From Anaerolineae bacterium (lineage in GTDB: Bacteria > Chloroflexota > Anaerolineae > 4572-78 > J111), in NCBI GenBank assembly GCA_023382535.1, contig JAHDWA010000097.1, positions 1 through 26,499 on the forward strand: a stretch of 26,499 nt of DNA, given 5' to 3'. Both the position numbers and the translations under genes were made by a program. Shown here piece after piece: positions 16,898-23,695 of the stretch. Below the pieces are notes generated by a model. The model was not told where the DNA came from. It did not search any database and was given only the letters and a program-made list of their open reading frames with translations. Numbering within the stretch: position 1 is the first letter of the stretch; the number at the start of each line of letters is the position of its first letter.

Positions 16898-16928
16898 AAT
16901 TGTTAAGATTTTAACATTCTTAACAATT
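16898..16928. promoter_or_regulatory. Perfect inverted repeat over the transcription start: candidate operator
   Basis: AATTGTTAAGA (16898-16908) and TCTTAACAATT (16918-16928) are perfect 11-bp inverted repeats with a 9-bp spacer. The right arm overlaps the predicted -10 and the spacer covers the predicted start of transcription. This is the classical position for a repressor site. A second TTAACAATT occurs at 16976-16984. A role as RNA hairpin at the 5' end is the alternative. Confidence 0.5.
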
Positions 16929-16954
16929 GTATGAGAGACGCCTATTCATGTCAA
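16926..16954 (-). promoter_or_regulatory. Canonical sigma70 promoter of the DUF4230 operon
   Basis: On the minus strand TTGACA (16954-16949), a 17-bp spacer and TACAAT (16931-16926) give a near-consensus promoter. Start of transcription is expected near 16919, about 63 nt before the chosen ATG of the receiver-like gene. It is the best promoter match in the window. Confidence 0.75.
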
Positions 16955-16977
16955 CCCCCAATTTCTGGGGGTTTTTT
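16953..16977 (+). terminator. Intrinsic-terminator-like hairpin pointing to the plus strand
   Basis: AACCCCCA (16953-16960) pairs perfectly with TGGGGGTT (16966-16973) around ATTTC and runs into six T residues (16972-16977). It terminates plus-strand transcription only; the minus strand has no T-tract. No plus-strand gene lies upstream for 10 kb, and the stem overlaps the -35 of the minus-strand DUF4230 promoter. Confidence 0.6.
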
Positions 16978-17015
16978 AACAATTTTAAGGCAGAGGTAGG
17001 ACCCTGCCAGCAGCC

Positions 17016-17294
17016 TTATTGATGGCGCTTTTCCAGGACTGCCACCACATCCGCCCAACGTACATCCCTGGTTTCCAGCAGCACCAGGCTGTGATAAATC
17101 AAATCGGCCATCTCCTCGACCAGCCTCTCATCCGACTGCGCCAGCGCGGCAACCACCACTTCCGTTGCCTCCTCGCCGACTTTCTGCGCCGCCTTGGTCT
17201 TATCGGCCAGGAGGCTGTTGGTGTAAGAACCTGGCTTGGGATTCACCTTGCGGTCGGCAATAAGTTCTGCCAGTTGGGTCAAAAAATCGCTCAT
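17016..17294 (-). CDS. hisE: Phosphoribosyl-ATP pyrophosphatase HisE
   Basis: The 92-aa protein converts phosphoribosyl-ATP to phosphoribosyl-AMP, step two of histidine synthesis. The all-alpha MazG-like fold shows the conserved GSYTNSLL, KVGEEATEVV and EEMADLIYHSLVLL segments with their metal-binding Glu/Asp residues. It is a stand-alone enzyme, not fused to HisI, which is encoded separately at 19503-19856. GGGAG before ATG 17294 supports the start. It is the last gene of the his run, 97 bp behind purA, with an octamer-repeat hairpin in the gap. It may depend on read-through or have its own promoter, though I see none. Confidence 0.95.
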   Translation of the reverse strand: MSDFLTQLAELIADRKVNPKPGSYTNSLLADKTKAAQKVGEEATEVVVAALAQSDERLVEEMADLIYHSLVLLETRDVRWADVVAVLEKRHQ

Positions 17295-17301
17295 TTAACT
17301 C

Positions 17302-17394
17302 CCGGGACAAAGCAGGGTAGCAAGGTCGCAGGCAGCAAGTAACAGGTTGATTATCTTCTGCAGCTTACTGCTCTGCTACCCTGCAACTCTGCTA
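17302..17394. repeat. 7-8 bp GGTAGCA-type array with hairpin, purA-hisE gap
   Basis: GCAGGGTAGCA (17312-17322) and TGCTACCCTGC (17374-17384) are perfect 11-bp inverted repeats. Around them run the related words AAGGTCGC, AGGCAGC, AAGTAAC and AGGTTGA. On the minus strand AAAGTAGC, AGAGTTGC, AGGGTAGC and AGAGCAGT follow each other at 8-bp spacing, and the first of these contains the purA stop codon TAG (17394-17392). The words GCAGGCAGCAA and GTAACAGGTTG recur at the hisH end (22357-22384). Confidence 0.8.
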
Positions 17395-18666
17395 CTTTGT
17401 AAACATCTCTTCACGCTTAGGGCCAACCGAAACATACCGGACGGGCACACCGGTTAATTCCTCGATCCTTTGGAGGTAGTTTTGGGCGGCTTGCGGCAGT
17501 TCGCTCCAGGAACGGGCCTGGGAGGTGGAATTTTCAGGCCAGCCGGGCCAGCTTTCAAAAACAGGTTTAACCGTCTCGTAGATGGGAGTATCCGGGACGT
17601 GCTGGATCACAGCGCCATCAGGCAGACGGTAGCCCGTACAAATTTGCAGCTCCGGCAGGCCGTCCAGCACGTCGAGTTTGGTGATAGCGAGCTGGGTAAA
17701 GCCATTTAAATAGGCCACGTAGTTAAGCGCTACCGCGTCGAACCAGCCGCAGCGGCGGGGCCGGCCTGTAGTTGCCCCATACTCCTGACCTTTTTCGCGT
17801 AACCATTTGGCTATTTCGTTATTTTCTTGATCAGTCGGCATGGGACCGGCGCCAACGGCAGTGGTGTAAGCCTTGACCACCCCCACAACCTGGCTGATTG
17901 CCTGGGGAGGCAGTCCTGCTCCGACAGGAGCAAAACTGGCGGTAGGATTGGAAGAGGTCACATACGGGTAGGTGCCCCAATCCAGATCACGCATGGCGGC
18001 CAGTTGCCCTTCCAGCAGGATATTGGCGCCTCGCTCGTAGGCCGGGCGAATCAGCGGCAATGGATCAACCAGGCGGGTTTCCAACTTTTCGCGCCAGGTC
18101 CGGCACTGCTCCAGCAGGTGGGCCGGGTCCACCGGCGCTTGTTGGAAATGGGTCAGTTCGCGGTTGGCAAATGCAAGCGCCTGATCCAGCCGCGCCTCCA
18201 GCCAGTCTGGCCGTAACAAATCGCCTAAACGTAGGCCGCGCCGCGCCCCTTTATCACTGTAGGCCGGGCCGATGCCGCGCTTGGTGGTGCCGATGGCGCT
18301 CTTGCCTGAAGCCGATTCCTGCAAGCCGTCCAGCAGCCGGTGGTAAGGTAACAGCATGTGTGCCCGTTCAGATACAAGCAGGTTGCTGGTATTAACGCCC
18401 GCTGCCTCCAGCGATTCCAGTTCCTCCAGCAAAACCGCCGGATTGACGACACAGCCGGTGCCGATCAAACACTTGACCTGGGGATGAAAAATGCCGGAAG
18501 GGATCAGATGCAGCTTGAACTCGCCGTAGTCATTGACTACCGTGTGTCCGGCGTTATCGCCGCCCTGAAAACGAATCACCCACTCCATTTGCTCGGCCAG
18601 CGCATCTACAACCCGCCCTTTACCCTCATCGCCCCATTGGGCGCCGACAATCGCGGTTACTGCCAT
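17392..18666 (-). CDS. purA: Adenylosuccinate synthetase PurA
   Basis: PurA joins IMP and aspartate with GTP to give adenylosuccinate, the first committed step to AMP. The protein has 424 aa, the usual length. Diagnostic parts are the N-terminal [11 protein letters not shown] loop, GDNAGHTVV with the catalytic His, [14 protein letters not shown], and [10 protein letters not shown] near residue 300, plus the C-terminal GPKRE. I chose ATG 18666 because AGGAGA lies 6 nt upstream and [17 protein letters not shown] is the normal start; the frame can be extended to a TTG at 18687 but without support. It follows the SDR gene by about 20 bp. Placement inside a his operon fits the shared use of adenine nucleotides and AICAR. 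The stop codon lies in repeat DNA. Confidence 0.97.
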   Translation of the reverse strand: MAVTAIVGAQWGDEGKGRVVDALAEQMEWVIRFQGGDNAGHTVVNDYGEFKLHLIPSGIFHPQVKCLIGTGCVVNPAVLLEELESLEAAGVNTSNLLVSERAHMLLPYHRLLDGLQESASGKSAIGTTKRGIGPAYSDKGARRGLRLGDLLRPDWLEARLDQALAFANRELTHFQQAPVDPAHLLEQCRTWREKLETRLVDPLPLIRPAYERGANILLEGQLAAMRDLDWGTYPYVTSSNPTASFAPVGAGLPPQAISQVVGVVKAYTTAVGAGPMPTDQENNEIAKWLREKGQEYGATTGRPRRCGWFDAVALNYVAYLNGFTQLAITKLDVLDGLPELQICTGYRLPDGAVIQHVPDTPIYETVKPVFESWPGWPENSTSQARSWSELPQAAQNYLQRIEELTGVPVRYVSVGPKREEMFTK

Positions 18667-18687
18667 ATCATATCTCCTGGTAATCAA

Positions 18688-19500
18688 TTAAGTGGCCGTA
18701 TTGCCGCCATCTACAACCAGCGTCGCCCCGGTCATAAAGGAAGAGTCGTTACTGGCCAGAAAGAGAACAGCTCTGGCAATCTCGTCTGCCTGCCCCACCC
18801 GACCCATAGGCAGGGCCTCACCCAACGCTTGTAGTCCGGTCTCTACGGCCCGGCTGTCGGACCCGGAAAAGTAGCCTTTTTGAACCCAACGCTCCACAAA
18901 GGTGTCGCCGGGGCAGACAGCGTTGATGCGGATATTTTCACGGGCGTGATCCAGGGCCATGGCCCGGGTCATCTGGACCGCTGCCCCTTTACTCGTGCAG
19001 TAGGCGACGGCATTTTTCCCGGCCACCAGGCCCCAATCAGAGGCATTGTTGATGATCACACCGCCTCCCTGCGCCCGCATGTAAGGCAAGACTAACTTGC
19101 TCATGCGCCAGACTGCGGTCACGTTGAGCTCCAGGGTGTTCGACCAGGCCTCCTCAGTGGTGCTTTCGGCAGTGCCGCTCAACACAACCCCGGCATTGTT
19201 GAAGAGAATATCCAGCCGGCCAAAGTCGGCGATGACCCTCTCGACGATCTGCCGGCAATCCTCGGCCCTGGTATGATCGGCGGCCAGGAAGGCGGCCCGA
19301 CCACTATGAGCTTCAATTTCGGCAACGATCTCTTGCCCCAGCTCGACCCGCCGGCCGGTAATGACCACCGTGGCCCCCTCCTGGCTAAACAGCAGGGCCG
19401 TAGCTTTACCAATGCCAGAGGTGCCCCCGGTGATCAAGGCAACCTGTCCTGCCAGCCGACCTGATGGGGTGGTGGAATTGGGCGGGGATACTTCTGCCAT
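18688..19500 (-). CDS. Short-chain dehydrogenase/reductase, substrate unknown
   Basis: The protein has 270 aa with a Rossmann fold. The cofactor motif TGGTSGIG is at 24-31 and NNAGVV follows at about 100. The catalytic Ser is in NASDWG, and YCTSK carries the Tyr and Lys. The C-terminus is the usual FLASNDSSFMTGATLVVDGG. The residue after beta-2 is Arg (TGRR), which favours NADP(H). It is a classical SDR of the FabG/glucose-dehydrogenase type, but substrate cannot be read from sequence. It starts 2 bp after the hisI stop and ends about 20 bp before purA, so it is inside the operon. No step in histidine synthesis needs it, as hisD does the oxidation. Confidence 0.9.
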   Translation of the reverse strand: MAEVSPPNSTTPSGRLAGQVALITGGTSGIGKATALLFSQEGATVVITGRRVELGQEIVAEIEAHSGRAAFLAADHTRAEDCRQIVERVIADFGRLDILFNNAGVVLSGTAESTTEEAWSNTLELNVTAVWRMSKLVLPYMRAQGGGVIINNASDWGLVAGKNAVAYCTSKGAAVQMTRAMALDHARENIRINAVCPGDTFVERWVQKGYFSGSDSRAVETGLQALGEALPMGRVGQADEIARAVLFLASNDSSFMTGATLVVDGGNTAT

Positions 19501-19502
19501 TA

Positions 19503-19856
19503 TTACTGATCCGTCCCGATTTTTCTAAAAAAGCAGCTTGCCTCGCCGGTATGGCAAGCCGGCCCGGCCGCATCCACCTTGACCAGTAACGTGTCGCCGT
19601 CGCAGTCGTAATAAATTCCCCGCACCTTTTGAATGTTACCGCTGGTAGCGCCTTTGTGCCATAACTCGCCCCGGCTGCGACTCCAGAACCAGGTTTCACC
19701 CTGTTCCAGAGTCAGGCGCAGGCTGGCCTCATTCATCCAGGCGAGCATGAGGACCTGTTGGCTCGTCGCATCTTGCACAACTACCGGGATAAGACCCGCT
19801 TCATTAAATTGGATCTCTGTAGGGATTTCTCCCCGCTGCGCGGGTCGAAATGACAT
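19503..19856 (-). CDS. hisI: Phosphoribosyl-AMP cyclohydrolase HisI
   Basis: The 117-aa protein opens the adenine ring of phosphoribosyl-AMP, step three of histidine synthesis. Conserved parts are [32 protein letters not shown] and the zinc/magnesium region [10 protein letters not shown] with the later Cys residues in PACHTG and SCFF. It is monofunctional, with HisE encoded separately. The first 14 residues ([14 protein letters not shown]) are unlike HisI. They are encoded by a palindromic repeat of the TGTCATTTCG...GAGAAATC type, and the ATG itself is the last unit of a heptamer array. No other in-frame start lies between this ATG and the conserved core, so the repeat appears to supply the real start. 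Confidence 0.95.
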   Translation of the reverse strand: MSFRPAQRGEIPTEIQFNEAGLIPVVVQDATSQQVLMLAWMNEASLRLTLEQGETWFWSRSRGELWHKGATSGNIQKVRGIYYDCDGDTLLVKVDAAGPACHTGEASCFFRKIGTDQ

Positions 19857-19888
19857 TTCTTATTTCTCATCTCTTATTTCTAATTTTT
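19822..19888. repeat. Heptamer array plus palindromic repeat at the hisF-hisI junction
   Basis: On the plus strand CATTTCT, TATTTCT, CATCTCT, TATTTCT and AATTTTT follow at exact 7-bp spacing (19854-19888). Next to them a nested palindrome pairs ATTTC (19825-19829) with GAAAT (19847-19851) and CCCGC (19832-19836) with GCGGG (19840-19844). The array holds the hisI ATG (19856-19854) and the hisF stop (19862-19860) and encodes the HisF C-terminal LEIRDEK. The palindrome encodes the HisI N-terminus. Confidence 0.85.
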
Positions 19889-20648
19889 TCTGCCGCACCA
19901 GGATGTCCTGCTCCGTGAGATAACCTTTGACCTGCTGAATGGACAGCTCCTGAAAGTGAAACAGACTGGCAGCCAGGGCGGCGCTGGCGTGAGCCTGGTT
20001 GATGACTTCAGCAAAGTGGTGCAGCGCCCCGGCTCCCCCGGAGGCGATGACGGGAATCGTGACCACATCCGTAACAGCACGGGTCAGGGCGAGGTCAAAA
20101 CCGGCTTTAGTGCCGTCGGTATCCATACTGGTCAGCAGAATTTCACCGGCGCCGCGCTCCTGGCACTCTCTGGCCCAGGCGACCGCATCCAGCCCGGTCC
20201 GCTGCCGCCCGCCGTGAGTGGTCGTTTCCCAGCCGGGGCCGTCCAGCCGTCGGCGAGCATCAATCGCGACGACAATGGCATTGCTGCCAAAGGCTTTAGC
20301 CCCTTCGCTAATCAAGCCGGGGTTGCGAACCGCCGCCGTATTGATACTGACTTTATCTGCGCCGGTGGAGATGATCGCGTGCATATCGTCGAGGCTGCCG
20401 ATACCGCCGCCAACGGTAAAGGGAATAAATACACTCTCGGCCACGCGGCGAGCGATGTCCAGCATCAGGCCCCGCCCTTCGTGCGAAGCGGTGATGTCCA
20501 AAAAGACCAGTTCGTCGGCTCCCTCGCGATCATAGATTTGGGCCTGCTCCACCGGATCGCCGGCGTCGCGCAGGTTGACGAAATTGATCCCTTTAACCAC
20601 CCGCCCATCTTTCACGTCCAGGCAGGGAATAATGCGTTTGGCTAACAT
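19860..20648 (-). CDS. hisF: Imidazole glycerol phosphate synthase cyclase subunit HisF
   Basis: HisF uses ammonia from HisH to make imidazole glycerol phosphate and AICAR. The protein is a (beta/alpha)8 barrel of 262 aa, slightly longer than usual. The catalytic aspartates are D11 ([11 protein letters not shown]) and D130 (IVVAIDAR). [19 protein letters not shown] and ASGGAGAL form the phosphate sites. AGGA 9 nt before ATG 20648 supports the start. The extra C-terminal residues LEIRDEK are encoded by the heptamer array at the hisI junction. hisH is three genes upstream in the same operon. The TrpF-like gene lies directly upstream, so three barrel proteins of one superfamily (HisA, TrpF-like, HisF) are encoded in a row. 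Confidence 0.97.
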   Translation of the reverse strand: MLAKRIIPCLDVKDGRVVKGINFVNLRDAGDPVEQAQIYDREGADELVFLDITASHEGRGLMLDIARRVAESVFIPFTVGGGIGSLDDMHAIISTGADKVSINTAAVRNPGLISEGAKAFGSNAIVVAIDARRRLDGPGWETTTHGGRQRTGLDAVAWARECQERGAGEILLTSMDTDGTKAGFDLALTRAVTDVVTIPVIASGGAGALHHFAEVINQAHASAALAASLFHFQELSIQQVKGYLTEQDILVRQKKLEIRDEK

Positions 20649-20675
20649 AATATAATCCTGGGATACTCAATAATT

Positions 20676-20730
20676 GATGCGTGATACGTGAAACGTGATG
20701 ATTTTTAGGGCAGCTCTTCACGTATCACGC
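20676..20730. repeat. GATACGT heptamers with perfect 14-bp inverted repeat
   Basis: GCGTGATACGTGAA (20679-20692) and TTCACGTATCACGC (20717-20730) are perfect inverted repeats with a 24-nt loop. The left part reads at 7-bp spacing as GATGCGT, GATACGT, GAAACGT, GATGATT. The right arm lies inside the TrpF-like gene and encodes its final residues (around GVIREEL). The stop codon (20707-20705) falls in the loop. Confidence 0.85.
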
Positions 20731-21397
20731 CCATCTTCGCTTGTCGTACAAACTCTCTCACCCGGTACCAATCCTTCGCTACCGGGTCGCCGGGGAGGTT
20801 GGTGCCGGTGTTGCTGTCTACGCCCCAGGGCTGCACGGCGGCGATAGCTGCACCGACATTGCCGGGGACCAGCCCGCCAGCCAGAATAACCCTGGCTTGT
20901 TCGCCGACCTGGGCCACAATCTCCCGGCTGATGTCCCAATCGTGGGTGACGCCGGTCGCTCCAACGCCGGGCATTCCCGCCACTTTAGTATCAAGCAGCA
21001 AAATATCGGTGGCAGAGGCGAATTTGAGGGCCACCTGGATGCTTTCCGGCCCGTCTACGTGAATGGCTTTCATCAGCCTGATCCGGTCCGGCAGGCGGCG
21101 GCGCAGCTCCTGCATAGCTTCGAGGCCAACCGCCTCCGTATCGCTGGAAATGTGAATGATGTCCGGCTGGACCGCCCCGGCCATGCGCTGAATCTCGGCG
21201 GTGTCGGTGCTCATGGTCAGGGCCGAAGAAGCCGCTTTGCCCTTGAGCGCCTCGACGATGGCCCGCGCTGCCTCAAACGTCAATTCCCCATGCACCTCGC
21301 CGTAATCCCCGGCGACAAAGCCAACCTGGTCAACCCCCAACTCAACCATCTTCAACGCATCAGCCACCGAAGTAGCCGCGTAAACTTGAACAATCAA
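20705..21397 (-). CDS. TrpF-like barrel protein lacking the catalytic cysteine
   Basis: The protein has 230 aa from the chosen start. It aligns with phosphoribosylanthranilate isomerase (TrpF) along its length: VADALKMVELGVDQVGFV, ILLLDTKV with the putative acid D136, GVTHDWDIS (149-157), and the phosphate-site segment ILAGGLVPGNVGAAIAAVQPWGVDSNTG. At the start, however, it reads VQVYAATS where TrpF has VKICGITN. The catalytic Cys is Tyr6, and the usual RYVS arginine region reads EVHGEL. TrpF activity is therefore doubtful, and it may be a diverged isomerase or a binding protein. I chose the TTG at 21397: GGGAG ends 8 nt before it, and this places the first strand as in TrpF. The frame's other start, TTG 21412, overlaps that site. 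It lies between hisA and hisF. Confidence 0.8.
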   Translation of the reverse strand: MIVQVYAATSVADALKMVELGVDQVGFVAGDYGEVHGELTFEAARAIVEALKGKAASSALTMSTDTAEIQRMAGAVQPDIIHISSDTEAVGLEAMQELRRRLPDRIRLMKAIHVDGPESIQVALKFASATDILLLDTKVAGMPGVGATGVTHDWDISREIVAQVGEQARVILAGGLVPGNVGAAIAAVQPWGVDSNTGTNLPGDPVAKDWYRVREFVRQAKMGVIREELP

Positions 21398-21412
21398 ATG
21401 AAACTCTCCCAA

Positions 21413-21529
21413 TGAATCAGCGAGTCAGCGAATGGCAGATGGCAAATGGCGAATAGGTGACAACTAACTTTCCAAACTTCCAGCCCTCTAACCCTCCTGC
21501 TTTCATCCTTCATCCCTCATCCTTCATCC
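21413..21529. repeat. Two heptamer arrays (ATGGCRA and TTCATCC), hisA-TrpF-like gap
   Basis: ATGGCAG, ATGGCAA, ATGGCGA and ATAGGTG follow at 7-bp spacing from 21432 to 21459. TTCATCC, TTCATCC, CTCATCC and TTCATCC run from 21502 to 21529. The middle part (21460-21500) carries looser CTTTCCAAAC/CTTCCAGCCC words. The hisA stop TGA (21526-21524) is inside the last TTCATCC unit; each unit of that array contains a minus-strand TGA. Confidence 0.85.
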
Positions 21530-22288
21530 TTCCTCATGCGCTATCCGCATCGCTTCGGCCAAATCTACAGTGCCGGTATAGAGGGCTTTGCCGATGATCA
21601 ACCCCTCGACGCCTTCGTGCTCAACGGCTTTGACCCGCCGTACATCCTCGATCCCGGCCACTCCCCCGGAGGCAATCACCCTAAAACGCCGCTCCGGATC
21701 AGCCGTATGGCCGGCTCGGGCCAGGGCGACTGTCGCTTCGAGATTAATCCCGCTCAGCATCCCGTCCCGGGAAATATCGGTGTAAATCACATGGGTCAGG
21801 CCGGCGGTCTGGATGAGTTGGACCAGTTTCAGAGCATCAGTTTCGGCCAGTTGCCGCCAGCCGTGGGTGGCAACCTTGCCCTCTTTGACATCCAACCCCA
21901 GGACAATCTGCTCCGGGCCGAACTGCCCTAACACATCGAGCATCTGGCGAGGGCGGTCGGCGGCCATGGAGCCGATGACCACCCGGCTGACGCCTAAGTC
22001 CAGCGCCCGGGCAATATCTTCGGGGCTGCGCAAACCGCCGCCAAACTGCACTGGCGTCGTCACCCGGTCCAGAATCGCCTGCAGGGCGTCAATATTTTTG
22101 GCCGATTTTTCCGGCTCGCCAAACGCGCCGTCCAGGTTGACCACATGCAGCCAATCCACGCCAATATCGGCCCATTTCTCGGCCATCGCCGCCGGGTCAT
22201 CGCCGTAGACGGTTTTGGCTTCGGGGTCGCCCTGCTTTAGCCGGACACACTGGCCGTTCTTTAAATCAATTGCAGCAAAGATTTGCAT
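21524..22288 (-). CDS. hisA: ProFAR isomerase HisA
   Basis: HisA isomerises ProFAR to PRFAR, step four of histidine synthesis. The protein is a (beta/alpha)8 barrel of 254 aa. Catalytic aspartates are D8 (AAIDLKNGQ) and the later YTDISRDG (D171). GGGLR (83-87), GLDVKEG and the HGW segment (142-144) are typical of HisA rather than PriA-type dual enzymes, though I cannot exclude some TrpF side activity. AGGAGCAGGT before ATG 22288 supports the start. It follows hisH after an 89-bp gap that holds repeat words. The stop codon lies in the TTCATCC heptamer array. Confidence 0.96.
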   Translation of the reverse strand: MQIFAAIDLKNGQCVRLKQGDPEAKTVYGDDPAAMAEKWADIGVDWLHVVNLDGAFGEPEKSAKNIDALQAILDRVTTPVQFGGGLRSPEDIARALDLGVSRVVIGSMAADRPRQMLDVLGQFGPEQIVLGLDVKEGKVATHGWRQLAETDALKLVQLIQTAGLTHVIYTDISRDGMLSGINLEATVALARAGHTADPERRFRVIASGGVAGIEDVRRVKAVEHEGVEGLIIGKALYTGTVDLAEAMRIAHEEG

Positions 22289-22362
22289 ACCTGCTCCTGG
22301 CCATAAAATGTGTCACTTCGCACTTGAAACCTGATGCCTTGATGGGTGAAACGTAAAAATTT

Positions 22363-22390
22363 GCTGCCTGCAACCTGTTACCTGTTCGCA
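22363..22390. repeat. GNTRCCT heptamer array covering the hisH stop
   Basis: GCTGCCT, GCAACCT, GTTACCT and GTTCGCA follow at 7-bp spacing. The hisH stop TAA (22380-22378) is in the third unit, and the fourth encodes the last residues of HisH. The same words (GCAGGCAGCAA, GTAACAGGTTG) occur in the purA-hisE gap. Confidence 0.75.
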
Positions 22391-23004
22391 AACTCCACAA
22401 AATTCCGCAGTATTTGCAGCCCGACCTGCTGGCTCTTCTCCGGGTGAAACTGAATGGCGCAGACATTCTCCCGGCCTACTACCGAGGGGAAAGGGTGGCC
22501 GTAATCGGTGCAGGCGATAATATCAGCCGGATTAGCCGGGACAGCGTAGTAGGAATGAGCGAAATAGGCAAAGTCGCCGGGGCTGAGGTGGCGCAGCAGC
22601 GGATGCTCCTGGGCCGGTTCGATTTGATTCCAGCCCATGTGCGGTACCGCCAATCCCAGTCTGTCGGGGAAACGGATGACCTTGCCCGATAAAATCCCCA
22701 GCCCGCGATGCTGGCCCATCTCTTCACTTTCATCAAAAAGGAGCTGCAGCCCGACACAAATCCCGAACACAGGTTTGCCCGCTTGCGCTGCTGCCAGCAC
22801 CGGTTGGTCCAGCCCGCGGGCGCGGAGGTGGCGCATGGCATCGCCGAACGCCCCGACGCCGGGCAGTACCACCGCTTCGGCCTGCTCGACCGCCGCGACC
22901 GAGTCCGTAATTTCAGCCGCCGCGCCCACTGCCTCAAAAGCTTTTTGAACGTTTCTAAAATTGCCTACGCCGTAGTCAACAATCACCAGTTTTGGTTTGG
23001 TCAT
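22378..23004 (-). CDS. hisH: Imidazole glycerol phosphate synthase glutaminase subunit HisH
   Basis: HisH hydrolyses glutamine and channels ammonia to HisF. This class I glutamine amidotransferase has 208 aa. The nucleophile is C83 in GICVGLQLL, and H187/E189 in QFHPEKS complete the triad. PGVGAF (48-53) contributes the oxyanion region. ATG 23004 follows TGGGGGTAT, whose G-run is part of the C-rich repeat between hisB and hisH. The gene ends in the heptamer array at 22363-22390. Its partner hisF is in the same operon. Confidence 0.96.
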   Translation of the reverse strand: MTKPKLVIVDYGVGNFRNVQKAFEAVGAAAEITDSVAAVEQAEAVVLPGVGAFGDAMRHLRARGLDQPVLAAAQAGKPVFGICVGLQLLFDESEEMGQHRGLGILSGKVIRFPDRLGLAVPHMGWNQIEPAQEHPLLRHLSPGDFAYFAHSYYAVPANPADIIACTDYGHPFPSVVGRENVCAIQFHPEKSQQVGLQILRNFVEFANR

Positions 23005-23016
23005 ATACCCCCAAAA

Positions 23017-23081
23017 TGACCACCGACCCCCACCCTAACCCTCCCCCTATTAGGGGGAGGGCAGGGAGGGGGTGGCGGTCA
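23017..23081. repeat. C-rich/G-rich palindrome between hisB and hisH
   Basis: A left arm of CCCACCCTAACC-type words (23017-23049) faces a right arm of GGGAGGG words (23051-23081). The centre CTCCCCCTA/TAGGGGGAG is perfect over 9 bp, and the outer ends TGACC/GGTCA also pair. The hisB stop TGA (23081-23079) is the outermost part of the right arm. The CCCTAACCCTCCCCC pattern is, from memory, a dispersed repeat in many bacterial genomes. Confidence 0.8.
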
Positions 23082-23684
23082 TGCCGTTAGCGTTCCTTTT
23101 GTGCTCGGCGCCTGTCCGGCCAGGCGTTCGTCGCGCTGTACGGCCATGTCCAGGGCGCGGGCCAGGGCTTTGAAGAGGGCTTCAGCCCGATGATGATCGT
23201 CCGCGCCGGCCAGCAGCCGGGCATGCAGATTGAACCGGCCTTCATGGGCCAGGCTCTCGAAAAAGTGGGGAATGAGCGAGGTGCCGACCTGTCCCACCCG
23301 CTCCGTGCCGAATGCTCCATCAAAGACAAAATAACCCCGCCCGCCAAAGTCAACCGCAACCAGGGCCAAAGCTTCATCCATCGGCACGATGGCGTGGCCC
23401 ATGCGGGTGATGCCTATACGGTCGCCCAACGCCTCTGCCAGGGCGCGCCCCAGCACAATGCCGACATCTTCGACGGTGTGGTGTTCGTCAATATGCAGAT
23501 CGCCTGTGGCCCGCACTTTTAAGTCGAAGCGGGCGTGGCGGGCCAGGGCATGCAGCATGTGATCCAAAAAGCCAACACCGGTAGTAATCTCGGCCTGACC
23601 AGAGCCGTCGAGATTGAGCGTAACTTCTATATCTGTTTCGCCTGTTTTGCGGGCAACAGTGACATTACGGGCCGGGTTTGCCAT
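23079..23684 (-). CDS. hisB: Imidazoleglycerol-phosphate dehydratase HisB
   Basis: The protein dehydrates imidazole glycerol phosphate to imidazole acetol phosphate. It is monofunctional, 201 aa, without the histidinol phosphatase domain found in enterobacterial HisB. Manganese-binding motifs are DHMLH (41-45), DEHHTVED (66-73) and the C-terminal [19 protein letters not shown] before ATG 23684 supports the start. It is 11 bp downstream of the HAD-like gene. Since HisB lacks the phosphatase domain, the cell needs another histidinol-phosphate phosphatase. Confidence 0.97.
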   Translation of the reverse strand: MANPARNVTVARKTGETDIEVTLNLDGSGQAEITTGVGFLDHMLHALARHARFDLKVRATGDLHIDEHHTVEDVGIVLGRALAEALGDRIGITRMGHAIVPMDEALALVAVDFGGRGYFVFDGAFGTERVGQVGTSLIPHFFESLAHEGRFNLHARLLAGADDHHRAEALFKALARALDMAVQRDERLAGQAPSTKGTLTA

Positions 23685-23695
23685 AATTTACTCCC

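Noticed and set aside
18667..18687. Longer purA start at TTG 18687
   Set aside because: There is no binding site for it. AGGAGA precedes ATG 18666, which gives the standard PurA N-terminus.
20705..21397. Calling the barrel protein trpF
   Set aside because: The catalytic Cys and the following Gly are replaced and no trp gene is nearby.
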